A DNA stretch of 30,424 nucleotides from an uncultured Paenibacillaceae bacterium (lineage in GTDB: Bacteria > Bacillota > Bacilli > Paenibacillales > DA-C8). Position numbers and translations under genes: made by a program. The notes beneath the pieces are model-generated. The model saw nothing but the letters and a program-made list of their open reading frames with translations, did no database searches and was not told where the DNA came from. The stretch spans positions 1 through 30,424 of the forward strand of contig CALGAO010000075.1 in NCBI GenBank assembly GCA_937957685.1, in the 5' to 3' direction. Each line of letters begins with the position of its first letter. The stretch's first letter is position 1. This document shows positions 6,215 through 13,481 of this stretch, piece by piece.

Positions 6215-8998
6215 TTACTGGTTTTTTCCCACCATTTTTACCGATTGCGTGTCATTATCCCAATATACTTCCCATCCGAGCAGCTCGGAGAGGACGCGCA
6301 GCGGCACGAGCGTACGCCAGTTCTTCGCCGTCGGAGCTTGCGGAGCCGTGACCTTCTTCCCGTTGTAGTTGATGTCCCGTTCGTCCAACCACAGCTCGAT
6401 GAACTGCTTGCCGCGGATCAGCGTCACCTTGTTCCGGGCTGCATCCCATTCCACCTCGCCATCCATCGCCTCCACGATGAACCGGATGGGCACCATCGTC
6501 GATTGACCGATGATCACCGGCGGCTGATCGATCTCCAGCGTCTGCCCGTTGACCGTTACCGCATGGTTGTTAATCTGCATCTCGATCGTCTTGTTCTCCG
6601 GATCCGCTGCCCAGGTCTCCGTCTGGAAGACGATATTGTCGATGGCCAGCTCGCCCTGAGTCACGGTCGGATCCACCATCGCCATCAGCTCCTCAAACGT
6701 GATGAAGCTGAGATCAATGGCTGGCAATGGATTGGACGGGGATTCCTGTACGAGTCGGTTGACTGTCATCGGGGCCTTGATGTCCATGGCTTCAAGATCG
6801 ATCTCCAGCGTTCGCCAGCCAGTCCAGTCTATCTTCCCTATATGAATCGTATGTTGCTTGCCTTTTGCGTCCGTCGCCTCCAGCCACAAGGTGCTCGATT
6901 TGCCATCGCCGAAGACATCCAACTTCAGCAGATGCGGCTTGCCGGCCACCTCCATGCCCTGTCCCTCGTTGAATTCGAAGGCGATCCTCGGCAACGGTTT
7001 GCCGCTGATCTGTCCGATCTGGCTGTAATCATAGCGCCAGTTCAGTACATTCGAAGCCGTCGCCTGACCCTGCAGGCGATTCGTGACCCGATAGTCGACG
7101 ATCGCTTTCTCGGAGATCAGTTGGAGTGAAAGCGGAGGCATCATCGTGTCGAAGTCAGCCCACAGGCTGTCGGTCAGGGTCGGCAGCACGACAGAAGTGC
7201 TGTAGCCATCATACGACGCGATGATCCGCGGCATGGATCGCTCATCCACTTCCTCGACGGTCAATACGCCATCCCGGATCGAGCCAGTGAAACCTTCGAT
7301 GCGCCACTCGACGGCGTTCGACGGAACCTCGCGCGATCGACCGTCCTTCAGCGCCGCCTTCACCTTCAGCTTCACGCTCGAGCCTCTGCGGAGCACCTGA
7401 TCGCTGACGTCCAGACTCAGGCTCGCCAGTTCCTTGCGATCGACGATCTCCACGTCAGTCGATACCTGGAAGGAGCCTTTGGCGATCGTGATCGTCGCCT
7501 TGCCAGTCCTGGTCGGGATGAAATATCCGTTCTCGAACCGGCCGTAGCCATCGGTCACCGATAACGCAAACTCCGGCCGGGACAGGTCGATGTTGGTGAC
7601 CGGGTTATAGTACTGGTCATAACCCTTCACCGGAAGTTTCACCTGCTCTCCGACAAACAGGAAAGGTATGGACCCCAGGATCAGGCCCGTCACTTCTCCG
7701 GCTGGCGCGTTCGTGTATACGCCGATGCCGTTGACCACTTGCCGCATCGAGCCTTGAGCAGGCTGGTTGACCAGGATGGGCGTCGTTTCGCCGAGCTCGC
7801 GCGCGACCATCGTGGTCGAACCGCCGCCGTCCAGATTGATCCCCCGCCAGACGCCAAGCTGGATCATCGCCTCTTGCAACTCCTTGAGCGTCATGCCGCG
7901 ACTGGTTGAGGTCTTGTCAGCGGTGATCAGGTACACATAGCGGCCATCGGCCGAATAACCGATGGCCGTGCGTGCTGCCAGCGCCGCACCGGAGACATTG
8001 TTGATGTCCACGGTAAACGATGCCTTCTGTCCGTTGTCGACCATGAGGGTATGGCCGCCGATCAGCATCTGGAATTGCGTCGGATCCACGCTGGCGCCGG
8101 TGTTGCGGTCCCTCATCTGATACGAGGTATAGACCGGCTCACCAATCTTCACATGATTCTTCAGGAATTCTGCACCTTTGCCCTCGCCGCGCAGAATGTA
8201 TCCATCCTTGGGGATCTCCAGGAGGCTGAGCGGCCCGTCCGTCGACATGTCGATCGCGATGCCTCCTACGACCAGCACTTCAACCGGCCTCGTAAGCGCC
8301 GGACGCGGATTCGCTCCCCAGGTGGACGTGTACATGAAGATGCTGTCCACATGGCTCTTGTTATTGGATTCGTCGGACATGATCGGTTTGTTGATCCCGT
8401 TCAGCCGATATGTACCTTCGCCGGCGGATACCACCCCATCGAAGTCATACTCGGCGATCACGGGCTTGCGGTCCGCGGTGATGCCGAATGCGTACCAGCC
8501 CTTGAGGAACAGAGGCGATACGGTCAGCTGTCCATTCGTGATCTGGGTGCCCAGCGGATTGGGCGGGGTATAATCATACATGTGGAAGAAGGAAGCGTTG
8601 ATGCCAGCTACGGCCGAGGTCTCCTTGGCCATGGCGAGCACCGATTGCTTGCTGTTCAACTCACCGCCCTTGCCATTCATCACATTGAGTTCCACATAAG
8701 GGTTGGCAAGGTCGACCACGATGACCCGCAGATCGGTGGATTTCTGGTTGTTGTCCGAAGCAGGATACCACTTGTACGTGCGCAGGATCGCGCCAGACGT
8801 CACGATGTCCTCCTTTATAAATTGCAATGTGGCTTCAGCTTGTGCTTGCCCGGTCTGAGCGGATACCGCAGCATACACAGCAGGCTGGATGGGCCATGAA
8901 CCGATCATGGTCGTCAGCGCCATAGAAGTCGATAACACCAGTACCGCGACACGTTTCGTATGTTTCCTCCACCCGGTACGTCTCGTTGTTCTGTTCAT
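6215..8998 (-). CDS. Secreted phosphodiester glycosidase-domain protein with stalk domain
   Basis: A 927-residue secreted protein. Residues 1-44 are a signal peptide: Arg/Lys-rich start, hydrophobic VAVLVLSTSMALTTMIG, and a likely cut after VYA. Residues about 85-435 match the NAGPA/DUF2233 family (phosphodiester alpha-N-acetylglucosaminidase-like), with AGINASFF near 131, TAIGYSADGRYVYLITAD near 344 and the hallmark NLDGGGSTT at 388-396. Residues 435-600 look like two Ig-like (Big) beta domains. Residues 600-800 look like a further beta-rich, carbohydrate-binding-like part. Residues about 803-927 are a copper amine oxidase N-terminal-like (stalk) repeat with VPIRFIVEAM and VPLRVLSELLGWEV, typical of Paenibacillus envelope proteins. 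The substrate is unknown; cell-wall or capsular phosphodiester glycans are plausible. The start ATG has GAGGAG about 13 bases upstream, which is rather far. degS follows after 122 bases. Confidence 0.88.
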   Translation of the reverse strand: MNRTTRRTGWRKHTKRVAVLVLSTSMALTTMIGSWPIQPAVYAAVSAQTGQAQAEATLQFIKEDIVTSGAILRTYKWYPASDNNQKSTDLRVIVVDLANPYVELNVMNGKGGELNSKQSVLAMAKETSAVAGINASFFHMYDYTPPNPLGTQITNGQLTVSPLFLKGWYAFGITADRKPVIAEYDFDGVVSAGEGTYRLNGINKPIMSDESNNKSHVDSIFMYTSTWGANPRPALTRPVEVLVVGGIAIDMSTDGPLSLLEIPKDGYILRGEGKGAEFLKNHVKIGEPVYTSYQMRDRNTGASVDPTQFQMLIGGHTLMVDNGQKASFTVDINNVSGAALAARTAIGYSADGRYVYLITADKTSTSRGMTLKELQEAMIQLGVWRGINLDGGGSTTMVARELGETTPILVNQPAQGSMRQVVNGIGVYTNAPAGEVTGLILGSIPFLFVGEQVKLPVKGYDQYYNPVTNIDLSRPEFALSVTDGYGRFENGYFIPTRTGKATITIAKGSFQVSTDVEIVDRKELASLSLDVSDQVLRRGSSVKLKVKAALKDGRSREVPSNAVEWRIEGFTGSIRDGVLTVEEVDERSMPRIIASYDGYSTSVVLPTLTDSLWADFDTMMPPLSLQLISEKAIVDYRVTNRLQGQATASNVLNWRYDYSQIGQISGKPLPRIAFEFNEGQGMEVAGKPHLLKLDVFGDGKSSTLWLEATDAKGKQHTIHIGKIDWTGWRTLEIDLEAMDIKAPMTVNRLVQESPSNPLPAIDLSFITFEELMAMVDPTVTQGELAIDNIVFQTETWAADPENKTIEMQINNHAVTVNGQTLEIDQPPVIIGQSTMVPIRFIVEAMDGEVEWDAARNKVTLIRGKQFIELWLDERDINYNGKKVTAPQAPTAKNWRTLVPLRVLSELLGWEVYWDNDTQSVKMVGKNQ

Positions 8999-9324
8999 CC
9001 TGTTGATATAACTCCTCTCCTTGATGCTGTTCTATTTTTCTATCTTCCGATCCCTTCTGGTTTCTCCTGTCCATGCGTTGCTTGCAAAGACCGGATCCTG
9101 TCCGATCCTTCCCATCATTCACCACTCGATCAGCGCCCTTTTCTCCCTGTTGTGGCTATTCCGTCCGATCCATACATGACATGAAACATGCGGCCAACTC
9201 ATCCCATGCAGATGCTTCCTGTGCTCCGCTCTGAATTAATAGACTGTTTATCTGGTAAAAAGTTACGAGATTGGGCGATGGAAATTATTTTTTTGTTGGA
9301 TGGCTTCTGATAACCTGGATGCTT
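8999..9324. other. 326-base intergenic stretch, putative leader of the glycosidase gene
   Basis: No credible gene is seen; a 96-codon minus-strand frame here overlaps the glycosidase N-terminus out of frame and looks spurious. GGATCGGA occurs three times on the minus strand, at about 9046, 9101 and 9164. The right half near 9235-9300 is notably AT-rich and is the likeliest promoter zone, but I find no convincing -35/-10 pair. No terminator hairpin with a T-run was found after the upstream nuclease-like gene. Confidence 0.4.
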
Positions 9325-10011
9325 TCAGTCGCCTGCTTCACCCTCTCCGGCTGGATGCTTCCACCTGGACGCCAATCGATAGGCGCGAATGCGCTCAGAC
9401 CCTCTGGCTGGCTCGATGTACCCGAGATCTGCCAGCCTGTGAAGATAGGTTCTCGCCTGTCTGCCCGAGATCCCGAGCCAGGCAGACACCTCTCCCGGTG
9501 TGAAGCTGTCGCCATGAATGCCCGCATGATGCAGGATCATCAACTCTTGCCGGGTCAGAGTCGGGACCGCTGTCTCCCCATCGCCGTAGAATATGCCCAT
9601 GATAAGCCGCAGCTGTCTCTGACAGTCGCGAGGCCGATCCCGCAGCTTGTCCACGCTGAAACGGAACACCCTCCAATGATCCATGACCAGATAGTTCTGG
9701 CGATCCCTTTCATCCTCGAACCCGCGTCTGTCAAGTTTGGTGTGATGCGGGGTGTATCCGTCAATTTCAAAATCCATGTAATAAGGCGGCCTTATATAAG
9801 CGAAGTCGAGAAACCGAACCCCTTCCTGCCAATCGGACACCATAAATTCCGGATACAGGTGATCCAGATTGCCGAACGCTTCCCACCAGCCATTTCTGAG
9901 AAACAGCATCTCCCCGTATCCGAGCCCCTTCTTAAGCCGCTCTCTGCGAAGTCCCTGCGCCTCATTCAGATGCTTCTCCATAAATCGCTCGAATGCCTGA
10001 TCGAAATTCAT
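9325..10011 (-). CDS. PD-(D/E)XK (DUF559/Vsr-like) nuclease core fused to a winged-helix domain
   Basis: A 228-residue protein of a family I do not know by name. The central part resembles the DUF559/very-short-patch-repair endonuclease fold: FLDFAYIRP (68-76), then MDFEIDGYTPHH (79-90), RDRQNYLVMDHWRVFRFS (102-119). This gives the order D...ExDG..H...RD..L...W.V.RF.. seen in DUF559 proteins. The C-terminal part (about 150-210; LTRQELMILHHAG, EVSAWLGISGRQARTYLHRL, LGYIEPARGSERIRAYRL) is a winged helix like those of transcription regulators. The ATG at 10011 has AAGGGAGG at a seven-base spacing; the ATG at 10017 is only one base from that site. A terminator hairpin stands just upstream. It may cut or merely bind DNA; catalysis is inferred from residue pattern only. 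Confidence 0.75.
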   Translation of the reverse strand: MNFDQAFERFMEKHLNEAQGLRRERLKKGLGYGEMLFLRNGWWEAFGNLDHLYPEFMVSDWQEGVRFLDFAYIRPPYYMDFEIDGYTPHHTKLDRRGFEDERDRQNYLVMDHWRVFRFSVDKLRDRPRDCQRQLRLIMGIFYGDGETAVPTLTRQELMILHHAGIHGDSFTPGEVSAWLGISGRQARTYLHRLADLGYIEPARGSERIRAYRLASRWKHPAGEGEAGD

Positions 10012-10033
10012 CCCCATACCTCCCTTGAACAGA

Positions 10034-10071
10034 CAAAAACGCCGGGCAGCCTGGAAACAGGCTAACCGGCG
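10034..10071 (-). terminator. Intrinsic terminator immediately upstream of the nuclease-like gene
   Basis: On the minus strand CGCCGG pairs with CCGGCG and AGCCTG pairs with CAGGCT around a four-base loop, with a two-by-two internal loop, followed by TTTTTG. It ends only about 15 bases before the ribosome binding site of the nuclease-like gene. It would therefore act as an attenuator for that gene if the promoter lies further upstream, or insulate it from metK read-through. Confidence 0.8.
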
Positions 10072-10082
10072 TGTTCTTCACG
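10070..10082 (-). promoter_or_regulatory. Small hairpin box abutting the terminator (shared motif, copy 2)
   Basis: On the minus strand CGTGAAGAACACG forms a CGTG/CACG stem with an AAGAA loop and shares two bases with the stem of the following terminator. It matches the box at 4095-4107 in all but one loop base and in its position. Upstream, the minus strand also carries CAGCACC, as it does upstream of copy 1. Confidence 0.4.
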
Positions 10083-10165
10083 TCCTGATAGATGATGGTG
10101 CTGCCCCCAGAATAGCATAGATCAGGAGAGGTTGTAAATGTCTTCCATAATAGATCGAACTCCTG

Positions 10166-10373
10166 CCAAAATAGCGGAAGTCCAAATGTCGTTAATTTGG
10201 GAAAAAGCCCGATTTGCGAAAAATAGCGGAAGTCCTATTGTCCTTATTTTGGCAGATTGTACGATTTTTCGTCCAAAACTACCGCTATTCATCAGGTTAA
10301 GGGAAATCGGGCTTCCGCTAATTTCGGCCAAGAGGGCTTTTTCGTGAAATAGAGACCATTCGACTTCCGCTAT
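10166..10373. repeat. Composite inverted repeat built from GCGGAAGT units
   Basis: The plus strand from about 10166 and the minus strand from about 10373 carry the same arrangement. Each has ATAGCGGAAGTC, then a shared GAAAAAGCCC-type segment, then a second TAGCGGAAG unit 52 bases after the first (10171 to 10223 on the plus strand, 10373 to 10321 on the minus strand). A further ACCGCTAT half-unit lies near 10281. Because the arms match, both strands give weakly similar short reading frames (GSPI and AFS motifs); these are a by-product and not genes. No transposase or target duplication is visible. Confidence 0.75.
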
Positions 10374-10400
10374 CTCAGTCGCCAATCTTGGTGCGCACAT

Positions 10401-10425
10401 ATAGCGGAAGTCGAAATTCCGCTAT
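10401..10425. repeat. 25-base GCGGAA palindrome, copy A
   Basis: ATAGCGGAA and TTCCGCTAT form perfect 9-bp arms around a seven-base loop. It is the simplest copy of the local repeat family. No T-run follows it. Confidence 0.75.
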
Positions 10426-10474
10426 TCGCCATATTCGGTTGCCTGCGCCTGTCCTGACCCCGCATGGTCATCCA

Positions 10475-10499
10475 ATAACGGAAGTCATCCTTCCGCTAT
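10475..10499. repeat. 25-base GCGGAA palindrome, copy B
   Basis: Arms ATAACGGAA and TTCCGCTAT around a seven-base loop, the same geometry as the copy at 10401-10425, with a single mismatch in the stem. Confidence 0.7.
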
Positions 10500-10573
10500 C
10501 CCAACTCACCGTCGGCCGCCGAGTCGGTTCTGCCGAAGCAGAAGCTGCGCCAGCCCCCTGTAATCGCCGACAA

Positions 10574-10604
10574 GAAAATAGCGGAAGCATCTTCGCTTCC
10601 GCTA
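10574..10604 (-). terminator. metK terminator formed by a GCGGAAGC palindrome
   Basis: On the minus strand TAGCGGAAGC pairs perfectly with GCTTCCGCTA over 10 bp around a six-base loop, followed by TTTTCTTG. It lies about 80 bases downstream of the metK stop. The stem is clearly a member of the local GCGGAAGT repeat family, here doing duty as an intrinsic terminator. Confidence 0.75.
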
Positions 10605-10684
10605 CCAAGGACGGGCCTTCCGTCCCCATGATTCGAACTGTGGATGAGTCACGTCAGCACGGCGCGGCTCGTCCGCCAACCGCC

Positions 10685-11878
10685 TCAGCCCAACGCGGCG
10701 CGGCGCAGGGCTTCCGCCTTGTCCGTGCGCTCCCAGGGCAGGTCCAGATCGGTGCGGCCAAAATGGCCGTAAGCCGCGGTCTGCTTGTAGATCGGACGGC
10801 GCAGATCCAGCATCTTGATGATACCGGCCGGACGCAGATCGAAGTGGCTGCGGATGATCTCCACCAGCTTCGATTCGCTGACCTTGCCTGTTCCGAATGT
10901 ATCCACATTGATGGATACCGGCTGCGCGACGCCGATCGCATACGCCAGCTGGATCTCCACCTTGTCAGCGAGACCTGCCGCCACGATGTTCTTCGCCACG
11001 TAGCGCGCGGCGTAGGCTGCCGAGCGGTCCACCTTCGTCGGGTCCTTGCCCGAGAACGCGCCGCCGCCGTGGCGAGCGTAGCCCCCGTACGTATCCACGA
11101 TGATCTTGCGCCCGGTCAGGCCGGCATCCCCTTGCGGACCGCCGATGACGAAGCGGCCGGTCGGGTTGATGAAATAACGGGTCGCCTCATCGAGGAATTC
11201 GGCCGGCACCACCGGACGGATGACATGCTCCTTGATATCGGCATGGATCTGCTCCTGCGTCACGTCTTCATGATGCTGGGTTGAGATGACGATCGTATCG
11301 ATGCGAACCGGCTTGTCGCCCTCGTATTCCACCGTCACCTGAGTCTTGCCATCCGGGCGTAAGTATGGCAAGGTTCCATTCTTGCGAACTTCGGCAAGAC
11401 GGCGTGCCAGGCGATGCGCCAGCGCGATCGGCATCGGCATGAGCTCTTCGGTCTCATTGGTCGCGAACCCGAACATCAGGCCCTGGTCACCTGCACCGAT
11501 CGCCTCTTCCGGATCTATCTGACCACCTTCACGCGCTTCCAAAGCGACATTTACTCCCTGGGCGATATCTGGAGATTGCTCGTTGAGCGACGTCAACACC
11601 GCACATGTCGTGGCATCAAAGCCATATTTCGCTCTTACATAGCCGATCTCACGGATCGTATTGCGCACGATAGCCGGGATGTCCACGTAGTCAGCCTTGG
11701 TGCTGATCTCGCCGATGACGAGCACCAGGCCTGTTGCCACGGATACCTCACACGCCACGCGCGCGTAAGGATCCACCTCCAGAAATGCGTCAAGCACCGC
11801 ATCCGAGATCTGATCGCAGATTTTATCCGGATGACCTTCCGTTACGGATTCGGAAGTAAATAACCGCCGTTCTGCCAA
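10685..11878 (-). CDS. metK: S-adenosylmethionine synthetase
   Basis: MetK makes S-adenosylmethionine from methionine and ATP and acts as a cytoplasmic tetramer. The 397-residue product has the family's usual length and motifs: SVTEGHPDKICDQISDA near the N-terminus (catalytic His 16), GAGDQGLMFGFA (128-139) and GGGAFSGKDPTKVDRS in the C-terminal third. The start is TTG at 11878 with AGGAG ten bases upstream; no ATG fits. It appears monocistronic: a strong sigma-A promoter about 120 bases upstream, a leader terminator hairpin, and a palindromic terminator downstream. No S-box (SAM-I) aptamer is visible in the leader, unlike B. subtilis metK. Confidence 0.98.
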   Translation of the reverse strand: MAERRLFTSESVTEGHPDKICDQISDAVLDAFLEVDPYARVACEVSVATGLVLVIGEISTKADYVDIPAIVRNTIREIGYVRAKYGFDATTCAVLTSLNEQSPDIAQGVNVALEAREGGQIDPEEAIGAGDQGLMFGFATNETEELMPMPIALAHRLARRLAEVRKNGTLPYLRPDGKTQVTVEYEGDKPVRIDTIVISTQHHEDVTQEQIHADIKEHVIRPVVPAEFLDEATRYFINPTGRFVIGGPQGDAGLTGRKIIVDTYGGYARHGGGAFSGKDPTKVDRSAAYAARYVAKNIVAAGLADKVEIQLAYAIGVAQPVSINVDTFGTGKVSESKLVEIIRSHFDLRPAGIIKMLDLRRPIYKQTAAYGHFGRTDLDLPWERTDKAEALRRAALG

Positions 11879-11940
11879 AGTTAATCAACTCCTGTATGGA
11901 AAATTTGCGGCTTATCGCCAGGAAAGATTGCACTTTCGTC

Positions 11941-11968
11941 AAAAAAATAACCTTTCCGCTCGGAAAGG
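11941..11968 (-). terminator. Terminator-like hairpin inside the metK leader
   Basis: On the minus strand CCTTTCCG and CGGAAAGG form a 7-8-bp stem, followed by TTATTTTTTT. It lies between the metK promoter (transcript start near 11989) and the metK start at 11878, so it should attenuate metK unless it is prevented from forming. The GGAAAG arm can also pair with CTTTCC near 11925 further down the leader. Alternatively it stops read-through from upstream. Confidence 0.75.
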
Positions 11969-11971
11969 CCA

Positions 11972-11983
11972 TTTGTCGAAAAC
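11972..11983 (+). promoter_or_regulatory. Spo0A-box-like sequence in the metK leader
   Basis: TTTGTCGAAAAC contains the 0A-box core TGTCGAA with matching A/T flanks. It lies at roughly +7 to +17 of the predicted metK transcript, where a bound regulator would block elongation or initiation. The 7-base core is short enough to arise by chance. Confidence 0.35.
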
Positions 11984-11995
11984 CTTCAATTCCAT

Positions 11996-12024
11996 ATCAT
12001 ACTGGATATACCCAGGCGTGTCAA
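11996..12024 (-). promoter_or_regulatory. Sigma-A promoter of metK
   Basis: On the minus strand a perfect -35 TTGACA (12024-12019), a 17-base spacer and a -10 TATGAT (12001-11996). The transcript should start near 11989 and carry a leader of about 110 bases. Confidence 0.88.
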
Positions 12025-12174
12025 CATACATGATTTTCCCCATGGGCTTTGTAAGAATTGCCCTGGTCGCATGAATGCACCCTGGACTCATCCCTCATCG
12101 ACCCATCAACAAGCCAACCACTCCCGCCCGATGACCTGACCAGGTGCACTTACCCGTCCTGTCACATATCACAA

Positions 12175-12214
12175 AGGCTGGGACATCCCGGTCATGTTCG
12201 GGACACCCCAGCCT
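12175..12214 (-). terminator. Long strand-specific hairpin after the SASP gene
   Basis: A 16-bp stem AGGCTGGGGTGTCCCG / CGGGATGTCCCAGCCT with an eight-base loop. On the minus-strand RNA every position pairs when G-U pairs are allowed. On the plus strand the same three positions become A-C mismatches. It follows the SASP stop by about 20 bases and is trailed by TTTG, so it most likely protects or ends the SASP mRNA. Confidence 0.75.
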
Positions 12215-12234
12215 GTCTCATCCTATCCTATGCA

Positions 12235-12528
12235 TTATGATTCCAGTGCGTAACCCTGCAACGCCTGTTCCGCTGCCTGCACGAGCCTGCGCGTGATCTG
12301 CCCGCCTACCGCTCCCGCTTCCCTGGAAGCGATATGGCCCCAGTAATCCTCGCGAATCGCGGTCGCCGGGATGCTGCCCAGCTCAGTCGCGAACTCCTCG
12401 TTCGCTTCTGCGACTCTCTGGCCTACAGGCAATCCGAGCTCTGCCGCGATCTCGTATTTCCACTGGTCGATCACCTTCTCACAGCCCGGTACGACCTTGC
12501 GGTTCTTGCCCGATTGACCTCTCGCCAT
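12235..12528 (-). CDS. Alpha/beta-type small acid-soluble spore protein (long form)
   Basis: SASPs of this type coat DNA in the dormant spore and are cut by the GPR protease at germination. The 97-residue protein carries the GPR-site-like block KYEIAAELGLP (24-34) and the second conserved block YWGHIASREAGAVGGQITRRLVQAAEQAL (about 62-91; compare GxVGGxxxKRLV). Most family members are 60-75 residues; here about 24 extra residues separate the two blocks. The ATG at 12528 has GGGGTGA about six bases upstream. A long hairpin follows the stop. Expression in the forespore (sigma-G) would be expected, but I could not identify a convincing promoter. Confidence 0.88.
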   Translation of the reverse strand: MARGQSGKNRKVVPGCEKVIDQWKYEIAAELGLPVGQRVAEANEEFATELGSIPATAIREDYWGHIASREAGAVGGQITRRLVQAAEQALQGYALES

Positions 12529-12565
12529 CCTCCGTCACCCCCTGATTCAACGGTTCTGCCGCATA

Positions 12566-12634
12566 TGACCGGATGCCGAGGGCTCCGCCTTCGACAACGC
12601 TCGTCACAGCCGTCGATGGCATCCGCCCCGGTCA
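12566..12634. other. Bulged long inverted repeat upstream of the SASP gene
   Basis: TGACC plus GGATGCC at 12566-12577 pairs with GGCATCC at 12618-12624 and GGTCA at 12630-12634, leaving a five-base bulge and a 40-base loop. It lies about 40 bases upstream of the SASP start, where a promoter or leader would be. Significance is uncertain. Confidence 0.35.
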
Positions 12635-12754
12635 GGGCCGATCACCTGCCGCAGGATTAGTTTGACCGCCGAAGATCGGGTTAGACGTATAAGATGTTGT
12701 CAATTCGGGGAAGATTTATTGGACGGAAACTGCGCCTCCATGCATCGTCCATGA

Positions 12755-13351
12755 TCAACCGCCAGATGTGCTTGCCACCGTGCCATCGGCGTTCAGGATC
12801 TTGTATCCGCCTGTCACCATGACGAACACCGTCGTATTATGCGTGCTCTTGATGCCGCGGCCTTCACGCGGGAAGAGCAGCATATGGTTCAACTCCACCG
12901 GTGTTCCGTTCATCAGGTCCTTGCCGCCCGTCACATCCGGTATGCCGTTCGCATCGGTGCTGACCGCCACCGTCTTGCCGTTGCGCACGATGAGCGATGT
13001 GCCCGGATCGGCGAACAAGGTCTGATTCGGCTGCAGCTCCACGACCACCATGCCGCCTGCCTGTCCCAACAGCGCATCCAGCTGCTTCTTGAACTGCTCG
13101 ATCTGTGCATCCAGTTCCTTCTGCTTCGCAGCCAGCTGGCTGTCGATCTGCTTCGCGATCTCTGCCTGCACCTTGCTGGCCACAGCTTCATCCACGTAGC
13201 TCTTCGTGACAAGCGGGTCATTCGCTGAGCCAGGCTGGTTCGGATCCACCAGGCCGGAATTGTTCGCGCTGGAAGTCCAGATCATCGATCCCGATACTAC
13301 ACCCAGGGCGAAAACCGCAACCAGCAGCACCGTCTTCTTCATCCAGTTCAA
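12755..13351 (-). CDS. Membrane-anchored or secreted coiled-coil protein of unknown function
   Basis: I do not recognise the family. The 198-residue product begins with a charged start and a hydrophobic segment (TVLLVAVFALGVVSGSMIW, about 7-25), a signal peptide or N-terminal anchor. Residues 55-95 are a Lys/Glu/Gln-rich coiled coil (AEIAKQIDSQLAAKQKELD). Residues 98-190 form a compact beta-rich domain with no cysteines (MVVVELQPNQTLFADPG, MLLFPREGRGI, VFVMVTGGYKILN). The start is TTG at 13351: GGAGGAG lies eight bases upstream, whereas the first internal ATG is too far from it. It lies 130 bases downstream of the sugar-phosphate transferase gene and may be the last gene of that unit, perhaps an envelope or glycan-assembly accessory protein. 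Confidence 0.8.
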   Translation of the reverse strand: MNWMKKTVLLVAVFALGVVSGSMIWTSSANNSGLVDPNQPGSANDPLVTKSYVDEAVASKVQAEIAKQIDSQLAAKQKELDAQIEQFKKQLDALLGQAGGMVVVELQPNQTLFADPGTSLIVRNGKTVAVSTDANGIPDVTGGKDLMNGTPVELNHMLLFPREGRGIKSTHNTTVFVMVTGGYKILNADGTVASTSGG

Positions 13352-13481
13352 CTTATGATCTCCTCCACCATAGACTTGACTATCTGCTCTACAAGTTATA
13401 CTCAGCTATCCTCCCATTCGTTGCGGAAGATGATGGACGGGATTGCGCGTTCGGTTGACAGCCTGTCCGACGGCAAGCCCG

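Noticed and set aside
4872..6368. 498-codon plus-strand open frame over degS
   Set aside because: Antisense shadow of degS and the glycosidase end in GC-rich DNA; His/Leu/Arg-rich with no domain, and the minus-strand genes are unmistakable.
8835..9125. 96-codon minus-strand frame upstream of the glycosidase
   Set aside because: Overlaps the signal peptide region out of frame, low-complexity polar composition, no ribosome site.
9046..9171. Three GGATCGGA repeats in the glycosidase leader
   Set aside because: Short, unevenly spaced (55 and 63 bases) and rich in the common GATC word; likely chance.
10122..10400. Opposed short frames in the metK downstream gap that encode similar peptides
   Set aside because: Their similarity is explained by the composite inverted repeat; no ribosome sites.
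10166..10604. CRISPR array
   Set aside because: Units occur in both orientations at uneven spacing, with no constant repeat-spacer period and no cas genes.
10388..11284. 298-codon plus-strand open frame over metK
   Set aside because: Antisense to metK; composition follows metK third positions and it crosses the repeat cluster.
11879..12030. SAM-I (S-box) riboswitch before metK
   Set aside because: The leader from the clear promoter is only about 110 bases and lacks the conserved S-box core sequences.
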